Source: Actinospica sp035552695
GTDB taxonomy: Bacteria > Actinomycetota > Actinomycetes > Streptomycetales > Catenulisporaceae
DNA: 64,000 nt
Reading direction: 5' to 3'
Assembly: GCF_035552695.1 (NCBI RefSeq)
Contig: NZ_DASZKT010000044.1
Span: 58,862-122,861 of the forward strand
The position numbers were made by a program, and so were the translations under genes. Of the stretch, positions 41,982 to 50,951 are shown piece after piece. How positions within the stretch are numbered: the first letter of the stretch is position 1; each line of letters begins with the position of its first letter. The notes under the pieces are model-generated. The model was not told where the DNA came from and did no database searches. It saw only the letters and a list, made by a program, of their open reading frames with translations.

Positions 41982-42560
41982 ATGCGCTTGACCAAGCGGC
42001 GCCTCGCCACGCTCGCCGGCGGGACCATGACGCTCGCGCTCACCACGCTCGGCGTTACGGCGTCCACCACGGCCGCTCACGCCGACACGCAGAACTTCCT
42101 GGTCACGCTGTACGGCTGGCCGGACAACTCGCCTCCCGGAAACGCGATCGCGTACCCGGCGAGCGACGGCTACAACACCATCCACGACGCGGCCGGGGGA
42201 ACGGGCACCTACTCCGACCCGATCACCTACGCCACCGACCAGGCCGAGCTGCCGATCGGCACGATCGTCTACTACCCGTACCTGCACCGGTACTTCATCA
42301 TGGAGGACGACTGCGTCGAGTGCGATGAGGACTGGACGGGTTCGGGCCCCGACGGCGGTCCCGGGCTGTACCACATCGACCTCTGGGTCGGCGGTCAGGG
42401 CGCCCAGTCCGACAGCGATGTCATCAACTGCGAGGACAACCTGACCCAGAACTCCGCGCAGGTCATCGTCAACCCGCCGAGCGACGAGCCGGTGGACACC
42501 ACGCCACTGTTCGACTCGTCCAGCGACACCTGCTACAACCCGTCCAGCTTCAGCGGCTGA
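41982..42560 (+). CDS. Secreted protein with barwin/expansin-like features
   Basis: 192 residues from ATG 41982 with GGAGAGG upstream. A Sec signal peptide (about 1-35, ending AAHADT) precedes a compact domain with four cysteines. The order GTGTYSDPITYATDQAELPIGTIVYYPYLHRYFIMEDDCVEC ... YHIDLWVGGQG resembles double-psi beta-barrel proteins (barwin/expansin/RlpA-like): a GTYxxPxT segment, a xGTxVY strand and a HxDLW motif that places the barrel's acidic residue. No carbohydrate-binding module is attached. Its likely place is outside the cell, loosening or binding a polysaccharide. The fold call is inference. Confidence 0.7.
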   Translation: MRLTKRRLATLAGGTMTLALTTLGVTASTTAAHADTQNFLVTLYGWPDNSPPGNAIAYPASDGYNTIHDAAGGTGTYSDPITYATDQAELPIGTIVYYPYLHRYFIMEDDCVECDEDWTGSGPDGGPGLYHIDLWVGGQGAQSDSDVINCEDNLTQNSAQVIVNPPSDEPVDTTPLFDSSSDTCYNPSSFSG

Positions 42561-42577
42561 GCTCACCCGCCACGCGG

Positions 42578-43288
42578 TTACGACGGCGTCGAGCTTCCCG
42601 TCCACTGATACAGCTGCTCGGGGCGTCCGGCGCCGCCGTATATCGGGGTGCGTGCGGCGAGGCGTTGGCTGACCAGATACTCCAGGTAGCGACGGGCCGT
42701 CTGCACGACGATACCCACACCCTGCGACACCTGCGCCGCCGACAGGCCGCCGCCGCTCTTCCGCAGCAGTTCGACGATCGCGCCGAGCGTCGCTTCGGTC
42801 AGGCCCTTGGGCAGAGCCGGCGTCGGGCTTTCGTGCAGCGCGGCGAGTGCGCGGTCCACGTCCGTCTGGGCGAGCTGCCGCGGAGCCTGCGCGGCGCGGC
42901 GACGGTATTCGGCGTACGCCTGAAGCTTGTCCTGGAACGACGCGAACGCGAAGGGCTTCAGCAGATACTGCACGACGCCGAGCGACACGGCCGCGCGGAC
43001 GGTCGCCAGGTCGCGGGCCGAGGTCACGGCGATGACGTCCACCGCGTTGCCGTGCGAGCGCAGCGAGCGGCAGAGTTCGATTCCGCTGATGTCCGGCAGA
43101 TTCACGTCGAGCAGCAGCACGTCCACCGGGCGGGTCGCGACGAGGCGCAGCGCGTCCGTGCCGAGGTGCGCGACGCCCGCGACGGCGAAGCCGGGGACCC
43201 GCTCGGTGAACGCGCGATGGGCCTCGGCGAGCACCGGATCGTCCTCGACGATCAGGGTATTGATCAGAGGCTGGGATGGGGACGTCAT
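42578..43288 (-). CDS. Response regulator, CitB/DcuR type
   Basis: 236 residues. The receiver domain has the phospho-accepting aspartate in VDVLLLDVNLPDISG, the acidic pair in LIVEDDPVLAE, and the switch residues in DVIAVTSARD and LLKPFAF. The C-terminal output is a winged-helix-like part (SAAQVSQGVGIVVQTARRYLEYLVSQRLA), as in citrate/C4-dicarboxylate regulators. It overlaps the kinase gene by 4 bases (ATGA) and should control the divergent dctA gene. Confidence 0.93.
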   Translation of the reverse strand: MTSPSQPLINTLIVEDDPVLAEAHRAFTERVPGFAVAGVAHLGTDALRLVATRPVDVLLLDVNLPDISGIELCRSLRSHGNAVDVIAVTSARDLATVRAAVSLGVVQYLLKPFAFASFQDKLQAYAEYRRRAAQAPRQLAQTDVDRALAALHESPTPALPKGLTEATLGAIVELLRKSGGGLSAAQVSQGVGIVVQTARRYLEYLVSQRLAARTPIYGGAGRPEQLYQWTGSSTPS

Positions 43289-44955
43289 ACCTCGGCCCGA
43301 TCTTCCAGCAGGCCGACGCGGGCGCCGGCGGATGTCGGCAGGGACACGGTGATCGCCGCGCCGCCGAGGACGGGATCGACGGCGATCGCGATCGTTCCGT
43401 CGTTCCGCCCGACGCTGTGCCGCACGAGCGCCAGGCCGATGCCGTGACCGGCCTCCTGCTTCGTCGTCCAGCCGCGAGTGAAGATCTCGTCAGCGTGCTC
43501 GGGCGCGATGCCCGCGCCGGTGTCGGCCACGCGGATTCGCACGCCCTCGGCTCCCGAGCACAGGCTGACCGAGACGCGGTGCGGCACTTCGGTCGCGGCC
43601 GCCGCGTCGACCGCGTTGTCGATCAGGTTGCCGAGGATCGTGATCAGATCCCGGTTGGGCACGGCGAGATCCGGCGCGGCGGTGTCCTCGCCGATCGCGA
43701 TCTCGACGCCGCGCTCGGCCGCCTGCGAGATCTTACCGAGCAGCAGTGCGGCGACCGCCTCGTCGCCGACCGCGCCGAGCAGCCGATCGATCAGGCCCTG
43801 CGACGCGGCCAACTCCGTCGTCGCGAAGCGGACCGCGTCCTGCGGACGGTCCAGTTCGATCAGCGTGACGACGGTGTGCAAGCGGTTCGCGGCCTCGTGC
43901 GCGCTCGCCGAGAGCGCGTCGGCGAACGCGCGAGCCGAGTCCAGTTCGCCGGCCAGCGCACGCAGTTCCGTGTGGTCCCGCAGCGTGACGACCGTGCCGA
44001 GGTCGCGGCCGTCGCGCATGGCCCGCGACTGGTTGACCGCGAGCACGCGCGCGCCGGCCAGGTGCGTCTCGTCGTGCGCGTCACGGCCGGAACCGAGCAG
44101 TTCCGCGAACGCGGGATCGAGGCCGAGACCGGCGACCGTGCGGCCGCCCGGATCCTCGGCCGGGTCAAGATCCAGCAGTCGCAGCGCCTCGTCGTTCATC
44201 AGCAGGACTCTGCGTCGCCGGTCGAGGACGACCAGACCCTCGTGCATCGCGTGTAACACAGCGTCGTGGTGTTCGTAGAGACGGGTTATCTCCTGGGGTC
44301 CCAGGCCCAGGGTCTGCTTGCTCAGGCGCCTGGACAGTGCCCAGGATCCGAGGCCGATCAGCGCGACGACGCCGAGCGCGATGGCCAGGATCAGCGGAAG
44401 CTGCCGTCCGGCGATCGTCGAGACGCGCTCCAGCGTGATGCCGACCGAGACCAGGCCGACGATCCTGCCGTTCGCCGCGTAGATCGGGGCGACGGAGCGG
44501 ACCGAGGGCCCGAGCGTGCCCGTGTAGACCTCGCTGAACGGGTGCCCGGCCAGCGCGGGAGCCGTGTCGCCGATGTAGTGCTTGCCGATCTCGTCCGGGT
44601 TCGGATGCGTGTAGCGGATCCCGGCCGGGCTCATGATCACGATGAAGTCCACCGAGGTGGACTTCTCGATGCTCGACGCGATCGGCTGCAGATCCGTCGT
44701 CGGGTCGCCGCTCCGCACGGCGGCGGCCGTGCCGGGGGCCGCCGCGACGGTCTCCGCCAGGGCCAGTGTTTCGGCGCGCGCATGATCGAAGTCTGTGTTG
44801 CGCGCCTGCTGGATAGCGATCGTGATCCCGGCGGTCGTCAGCAGCACGGCCATCGCGAGCTGCATGAACAGGACCTGCTTGGAGATGCTCAGGCGCGAGG
44901 TGCGGCGGAGCAGCCGCCGCACCAGACGTGGGGGCACAGTCTCGCGCATCCGCAC
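43285..44955 (-). CDS. Sensor histidine kinase, CitA/DcuS type
   Basis: 556 residues. The first membrane span is VLFMQLAMAVLLTTAGITIAI, followed by an extracytoplasmic sCACHE/PAS-like sensor (about 55-195, including FIVIMSPAGIRYTHPNPDEIGKHYIG). A second span is LPLILAIALGVVALIGLGSWAL. A cytoplasmic PAS domain, then the phospho-accepting histidine in LSASAHEAANRLHTV, and the catalytic core (NLIDNAVDAA, VADTGAGIAPEH, HGIGLALV) complete it. It would sense C4-dicarboxylates or citrate outside the cell. The ATG start lies 117 bases from the divergent dctA start. Confidence 0.94.
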   Translation of the reverse strand: MRMRETVPPRLVRRLLRRTSRLSISKQVLFMQLAMAVLLTTAGITIAIQQARNTDFDHARAETLALAETVAAAPGTAAAVRSGDPTTDLQPIASSIEKSTSVDFIVIMSPAGIRYTHPNPDEIGKHYIGDTAPALAGHPFSEVYTGTLGPSVRSVAPIYAANGRIVGLVSVGITLERVSTIAGRQLPLILAIALGVVALIGLGSWALSRRLSKQTLGLGPQEITRLYEHHDAVLHAMHEGLVVLDRRRRVLLMNDEALRLLDLDPAEDPGGRTVAGLGLDPAFAELLGSGRDAHDETHLAGARVLAVNQSRAMRDGRDLGTVVTLRDHTELRALAGELDSARAFADALSASAHEAANRLHTVVTLIELDRPQDAVRFATTELAASQGLIDRLLGAVGDEAVAALLLGKISQAAERGVEIAIGEDTAAPDLAVPNRDLITILGNLIDNAVDAAAATEVPHRVSVSLCSGAEGVRIRVADTGAGIAPEHADEIFTRGWTTKQEAGHGIGLALVRHSVGRNDGTIAIAVDPVLGGAAITVSLPTSAGARVGLLEDRAEV

Positions 44956-45072
44956 AGTGTCGCATCCACCGTTCAGATTCGAAATGCGCGTAATGCTGAC
45001 CTGCGGGGTCGCCGTCCGCGATGGTCTGGGGGACGGTCACGGTGTGGTGGCCCAGGTGTTGGGAGTCTTCGC

Positions 45073-46410
45073 ATGGCGGCGAGTGCAGCGACGAGCACGG
45101 CGGTGAGAGGCCGGTCGGGGTGGTATCGGCAGTTGTACGTGTGGGTACTGGTGGGGATCGTGGCCGGGGTCGTGGTCGGTGCGGCCTGGCCCAAGGCCGG
45201 CACCAATCTCGAGCCCCTCGGCACGGTGTTCGTATCCATGATCACGATGGTCGTCGGCCCGATCATCTTCGTGACGGTCGTCGGCGGCATCGCGGGCGTC
45301 GACGATCTACGCAAGGTCGGCCGGATCGGGATCAAATCCCTCATCTACTTCGAGGGCATGACCACCGTCGCCCTCGTGCTCGGCCTGATCGCGATCGACG
45401 TGCTGCACCCGGGCAGTTCGATCCACGCCGACCCGGCCTCGCTGAAGCTCACCGGCAGCGCGGCGCAGTACGCCGCCGAGGGCAGGGCCCAGGGATTCTG
45501 GTCGATCCTCACCGAGATCGTGCCGCCGAGCGCGCTCGGCGCGTTCACCTCGACCGGCAGCGACCTGCAGGTGGTGTTCTTCGCGGTGCTCTTCGGCGTC
45601 GCGATCAAGCTGGTCGGCGAGCCGGCGGCCGGAGTCGCGGCGGGCGTCGAGAAGCTCGGCAAGGTGTTCTTCGCGATTCTGCGCATCATCATGTACGCGG
45701 CCCCCGTCGGCGCGTTCGGTGCGATGGCCTTCACCGTCGGCAAATACGGCGTGCACACGCTGACCAGCCTCGGCTCGCTGATCGGCCTGATGTACGGCAC
45801 CTGCGCGATCTTCGTGATCGTGGCGCTCGGCGCGGTCTGCGCGGCCTTCGGGCTCAACGTCCTGTCGCTGCTGCGCTATATCAAGGACGAACTGCTGATC
45901 GTGCTCGGCACCTCGTCGAGCGAGACGGTGCTGCCGCGGCTGATGCGCAAGATCGAGCGCGCGGGCGTGCCGGAGGACGTGGTCGGCCTCACGGTGCCGA
46001 CCGGATACTCCTTCAACCTCGACGGCACCTGCATCTACCTGACCCTCGCGGCGCTGTTCGTCGCGCAGGCCACCGGCACCCATCTCTCCCTCGCGCAGCA
46101 GCTCGGCATCCTCGCGATCCTGCTGCTGACCTCGAAGGGCGCGGCGGGCGTGACCGGGTCCGGATTCATCGTGCTGGCCGCCACGCTCGCCTCGGTCGGC
46201 ACGATCCCAGTCACCGGCATCATGCTGATCTTCGGCATCGACCGCTTCATGTCCACCGCCCGGGCGCTGACCAACGCGTGCGGCAACGCGGTCGGCTCCT
46301 TCGTCGTCGCGGCGTGGGAGGGCGTGCTGGACCGCGATCGGGCCCGCGCCGTGCTCAGTGGGGCGACGATCGACGAGGACGCGGAGACCCCCGCGCTCGC
46401 CGGAGTCTGA
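45073..46410 (+). CDS. dctA: C4-dicarboxylate:cation symporter (DctA)
   Basis: 445 residues from ATG 45073 (GGGAG eight bases upstream). It is a DAACS-family protein with eight spans and two re-entrant loops. Visible signatures are VSMITMVVGPIIFVTVVGGIAG, LGTSSSETVLPRLMRKIE (the serine-rich HP1 tip), VPTGYSFNLDGTCIYLTLAALFVAQA and GAAGVTGSGFIVLAATL (HP2). It imports succinate, fumarate or malate with protons or sodium. The divergent two-component system next to it is its likely regulator. Confidence 0.94.
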   Translation: MAASAATSTAVRGRSGWYRQLYVWVLVGIVAGVVVGAAWPKAGTNLEPLGTVFVSMITMVVGPIIFVTVVGGIAGVDDLRKVGRIGIKSLIYFEGMTTVALVLGLIAIDVLHPGSSIHADPASLKLTGSAAQYAAEGRAQGFWSILTEIVPPSALGAFTSTGSDLQVVFFAVLFGVAIKLVGEPAAGVAAGVEKLGKVFFAILRIIMYAAPVGAFGAMAFTVGKYGVHTLTSLGSLIGLMYGTCAIFVIVALGAVCAAFGLNVLSLLRYIKDELLIVLGTSSSETVLPRLMRKIERAGVPEDVVGLTVPTGYSFNLDGTCIYLTLAALFVAQATGTHLSLAQQLGILAILLLTSKGAAGVTGSGFIVLAATLASVGTIPVTGIMLIFGIDRFMSTARALTNACGNAVGSFVVAAWEGVLDRDRARAVLSGATIDEDAETPALAGV

Positions 46411-46431
46411 GCAGACTGATCTCGTGAGAAC

Positions 46432-46465
46432 CGGGTGCCGGTCCCGAAATCGGGACCGGCACCCG
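46432..46465 (+). terminator. Perfect hairpin terminator after dctA
   Basis: A perfect 15-base-pair stem (CGGGTGCCGGTCCCG at 46432-46446 against 46451-46465) closed by an AAAT tetraloop lies 22 bases after the dctA stop and separates it from the ATP-grasp operon. No T-run follows. Confidence 0.85.
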
Positions 46466-46523
46466 ACACAAAGATCACCACGGTTGTCATGGTTCGGAAA
46501 CATCCCGCCTCTACCTTTCGGAC

Positions 46524-48119
<1,596 letters not shown>

Positions 48120-48136
48120 GCGAAGGAGGACGGTTC

Positions 48137-49108
48137 ATGCTCAGCCGGATCGCCGAGTCACTGTTCTGGCTCGGCCGGTACGTCGAGCGCGCCGACGACA
48201 CGGCACGCATCCTCGACGCCTTCATGCACCGACTGCTCGACGATCCCGCGACCGACGAGCACGCCGCGTGCCGCACGCTCTACGCCATCCTCGGCGTGAA
48301 GCCCGCCGACCCGCGGGGAGCCAGGTACGACGCGGTCGGGGTCATGGACCTGCTCGGCTTCGACACGGCCAGCCCCAGCGCCGTGTCCGGGGCGTGGTGC
48401 GCGGCCCGGGACAACGCACGTGGCGTGAGCGAGGTGATCTCGACCGAGGCGTGGGAGTGCCTGAACGCCACCTGGCACGCGCTGCCCGGCCAGCGCAAGG
48501 CCGCCGGCCGGCTCGGACCGTACGCCTATCTGCGGTTCGTCCGGGAACGCGCGGCGCTGTTCTGCGGCCTCGCCGACTCGACGATGAGCCGCGACGACGG
48601 CTGGCTGTTCCTGACGACCGGCCGCAGCCTGGAGCGGGTGGACATGACGGCGCGATTGCTGTCGGCCAAGATGGTCGCCTCCCGCAACGCGCCGGACTGG
48701 TCGACGCTGCTGCGCGCCGCCGGAGCCGACGAACCGCACCGCCGCTCGCTCGGCTGGGGCCGCGACCCGCAGTCCGCGGCGCGATTCCTGCTGCTGGACC
48801 AGACGTTCCCGCGCTCGGTCATCCACGCGCTCAGCGTCGCCGAGCAATGCCTCGCCACGCTCGCGGGCGATGGTTTCGCGGCATCCGGCGGACACCTAGG
48901 ACTGGTCGGCAGAGGCCTGCCGTCCGCGCGCCGCGACGTGGGACGGATGCGCACGATGCTCGAGTACGCCGAGGACCGCACCCTCGGCACCCAGCTGACG
49001 GCGTATCTCAAGGAGCTGCAGGAGGGCTGCGTCACCGCGACCCGGCACGTGGCCGACGAATACTTCCAGTACAGCGCGCCGCTGGCCTGGCAGCACCGCG
49101 AGGACTGA
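48137..49108 (+). CDS. Alpha-E domain protein (DUF403)
   Basis: 323 residues from ATG 48137 preceded by AAGGAGGA. The family is recognised by MLSRIAESLFWLGRYVERADDTARILD at the start, VISTEAWECLNATWH, YAYLRFVRERAALFCGLADSTMSRDDGWLFLTTGRSLERVDMTARLL and the C-terminal QLTAYLKELQEGC region. All-alpha and of unknown catalytic capacity, it always accompanies a permuted ATP-grasp protein. It begins 17 bases after the ATP-grasp stop. Confidence 0.92.
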   Translation: MLSRIAESLFWLGRYVERADDTARILDAFMHRLLDDPATDEHAACRTLYAILGVKPADPRGARYDAVGVMDLLGFDTASPSAVSGAWCAARDNARGVSEVISTEAWECLNATWHALPGQRKAAGRLGPYAYLRFVRERAALFCGLADSTMSRDDGWLFLTTGRSLERVDMTARLLSAKMVASRNAPDWSTLLRAAGADEPHRRSLGWGRDPQSAARFLLLDQTFPRSVIHALSVAEQCLATLAGDGFAASGGHLGLVGRGLPSARRDVGRMRTMLEYAEDRTLGTQLTAYLKELQEGCVTATRHVADEYFQYSAPLAWQHRED

Positions 49109-49122
49109 GGGAGACCACGACG

Positions 49123-50016
49123 ATGTCGATATTCGAGCCCGAAGACACCTCCCTCGGCCGCTGGCGCATCGCGATCCGGCACGAGACCGCGCTGAGCTAT
49201 GACGGCCCGGTCCGCGCGTCGTACAACGAACTGCGGATGACCCCGCTGGACACCGCGGCCCAGACCCGGCTGTCCAGCCGGGTGGAGGTCGGCCCGCGGG
49301 CGCAGACGTCGCAGTACACGGACTACTGGGGCACCCGGGTGACCAGCTTCGACCTCCAGGACCCGCACGAGTCGCTCACGATCAACGCGAGCTCCGTCGT
49401 CGAGACCAGCCCCTCGACGTGGGCGGAGCCGGACTCCGCGGGCTTGCGCGACGCGACCTGGGAGGCGATCGAGGACGTGATCGAGTCCGGCGACCTCGCG
49501 GAGTTCACCGGGACCACGGGCCGGACCAGGCTCAGCCCCGCGCTGCGAGAAGAGCTCCGCGAGCGCGTCGCGGACGGCGGACCGCACACCGCCGCCGAGC
49601 GCGTCTGCGGCTGGATCCACGAGGCGATGTCCTACGTGCCCGGCGCGACCGGCGTGCACACCAGCGGCCGCGAGGCCTGGGAGAGCAAGTCGGGCGTCTG
49701 CCAGGACTTCTCGCACATCGCGATCGGCATGCTCAGGGCCGCCGGCCTGCCCGCCCGCTACGTATCAGGCTATTTATTCCCGCTGCAGGAGTCCACGCCC
49801 GGCGTCAGCTGCGAGGGCCAGAGCCACGCGTGGGCCGAGTACTGGGCCGGCGCCTGGTACGGCATCGACGCCACCAACAACGTCGCCCCCGGCCTGCGCC
49901 ACGTCGTGGTCGGCTACGGCCGCGAATACGGCGACGTCGTCCCGCACAAGGGGATCTATCTCGGCTCGCCGGACAGCACGCTGACCGTCTCGGTGAAGCT
50001 GACGCGGCTGGCGTGA
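49123..50016 (+). CDS. Transglutaminase-fold cysteine peptidase-like protein
   Basis: 297 residues from ATG 49123, 14 bases after the alpha-E gene. The bacterial transglutaminase-like N-terminal domain (WRIAIRHETALSYDGPVRASYNELRMTPLDT) is followed by the catalytic domain. Nucleophile C193 is in GVCQDFSHIAIGMLRAAGLPARYVSGYL, the histidine in SHAWAEYWAGAWYGIDATNN and the aspartate just after. It probably cleaves or rearranges a peptide made by the ATP-grasp partner; this is inference from the gene trio. A hairpin terminator follows the gene. Confidence 0.92.
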   Translation: MSIFEPEDTSLGRWRIAIRHETALSYDGPVRASYNELRMTPLDTAAQTRLSSRVEVGPRAQTSQYTDYWGTRVTSFDLQDPHESLTINASSVVETSPSTWAEPDSAGLRDATWEAIEDVIESGDLAEFTGTTGRTRLSPALREELRERVADGGPHTAAERVCGWIHEAMSYVPGATGVHTSGREAWESKSGVCQDFSHIAIGMLRAAGLPARYVSGYLFPLQESTPGVSCEGQSHAWAEYWAGAWYGIDATNNVAPGLRHVVVGYGREYGDVVPHKGIYLGSPDSTLTVSVKLTRLA

Positions 50017-50068
50017 CTTCGGCAACGGGAGCGGCCGGCCGTCCCGAGAGCGTAATCTGAACGGTCAG

Positions 50069-50104
50069 TGGTGGTCGGGCGGCGCTCTGAGCTGCCCGAC
50101 CACC
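50069..50104 (+). terminator. Hairpin terminator of the ATP-grasp operon
   Basis: A perfect 12-base-pair stem (TGGTGGTCGGGC at 50069-50080 against 50093-50104) with a 12-base loop lies 53 bases after the transglutaminase gene. The downstream bases are AT-richer, but there is no U-tract. Confidence 0.8.
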
Positions 50105-50216
50105 ATCTCTCAAAACATCTCTCATGGGTTCGTTATCTCATCGTTAGCTCTCTGGTCACCCGGGTGCGCGATACTCAGGCTAGCTGCTTACGCAGAAAAC
50201 CGGACATTTCGGCGGT

Positions 50217-50456
50217 GTGATCGTGGTGAACGAGGACCCCTCCCCGACAGCGGCCAGGGCGTGCGCGCACTGGCCTGCCTGCCCCGATGCCGACGCACCC
50301 GACCGTGAGGCGGCGATGCCCGTCGCCACCCACCCTGAGCAGGGCTGGAGCCTGTTGTGCAACGGCATCGTGCTCTTCGAGGACACCGGCGAGCTGCTTC
50401 CGGACGGCCGGATCGTCGCGCCGCGGCGGCCCACCGACCTGCTCGCCCAGGCCTGA
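50217..50456 (+). CDS. DUF5999 family small protein
   Basis: 79 residues from a GTG at 50217. The segment CAHWPACPDADAPDREAAMPVATHPEQGWSLLCNGIVLFEDTGELLPDG matches the DUF5999 family of streptomycete-type actinobacteria, including the CxxxxxC pair near the start. It is soluble and of unknown function. It is a monocistronic gene between two terminators or gaps. Confidence 0.85.
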   Translation: MIVVNEDPSPTAARACAHWPACPDADAPDREAAMPVATHPEQGWSLLCNGIVLFEDTGELLPDGRIVAPRRPTDLLAQA

Positions 50457-50522
50457 GCCCGGACGCCGACCCGATTTCCGCCGGAGGCGATGAAGCGGGC
50501 TGAGCGCGGGTAAGGGTCGTAT

Positions 50523-50876
50523 GTGAATTCCCCGGATCGCGACGGCGCGCCTGGGCGGCGGCGAACGGCGCCCCCGTCCCGCTCGGGCTTCTTCGGCCGG
50601 CTGAGGCTCGCGCTCGGCCGCCTCGCCCGGCGGGCGTGGGCCAGGAGTGAACGGTACGAGGCCCCGCGGACGCCGGACCGCGCCGCGGCGCACCCGCCGC
50701 AGGACCAGGATCCTGACGCGCCGAGCGAGCGCATCGCGCTGGCCTACGAGCTGGCCAGGCGCCGGGTGCCCGCGAACTGGATCGCCGCGCGCTGCGCGCT
50801 GCCGCACGCGTTCGTCGAGCTGATCATCGCGGAAGTCGCCGACACTCCCGGAGCGGCCCCGCGCCGCCGCGACTGA
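50523..50876 (+). CDS. Small basic protein with helix-turn-helix-like C-terminus
   Basis: 117 residues from GTG 50523, preceded by AAGGG. An Arg/Pro-rich disordered N-terminus (about 1-65) is followed by ERIALAYELARRRVPANWIAARCALPHAFVELIIAEV, which looks like a short helix-turn-helix. I do not recognise a family. Similar short proteins occur in actinomycetes. Confidence 0.55.
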   Translation: MNSPDRDGAPGRRRTAPPSRSGFFGRLRLALGRLARRAWARSERYEAPRTPDRAAAHPPQDQDPDAPSERIALAYELARRRVPANWIAARCALPHAFVELIIAEVADTPGAAPRRRD

Positions 50877-50951
50877 CGGACAGGCGCCCACGATCGCCGT
50901 CCCCCGGAGCCCGGAACCCCGGGGGACGGCTCTGTGTGCGCGTTCGCGTTC

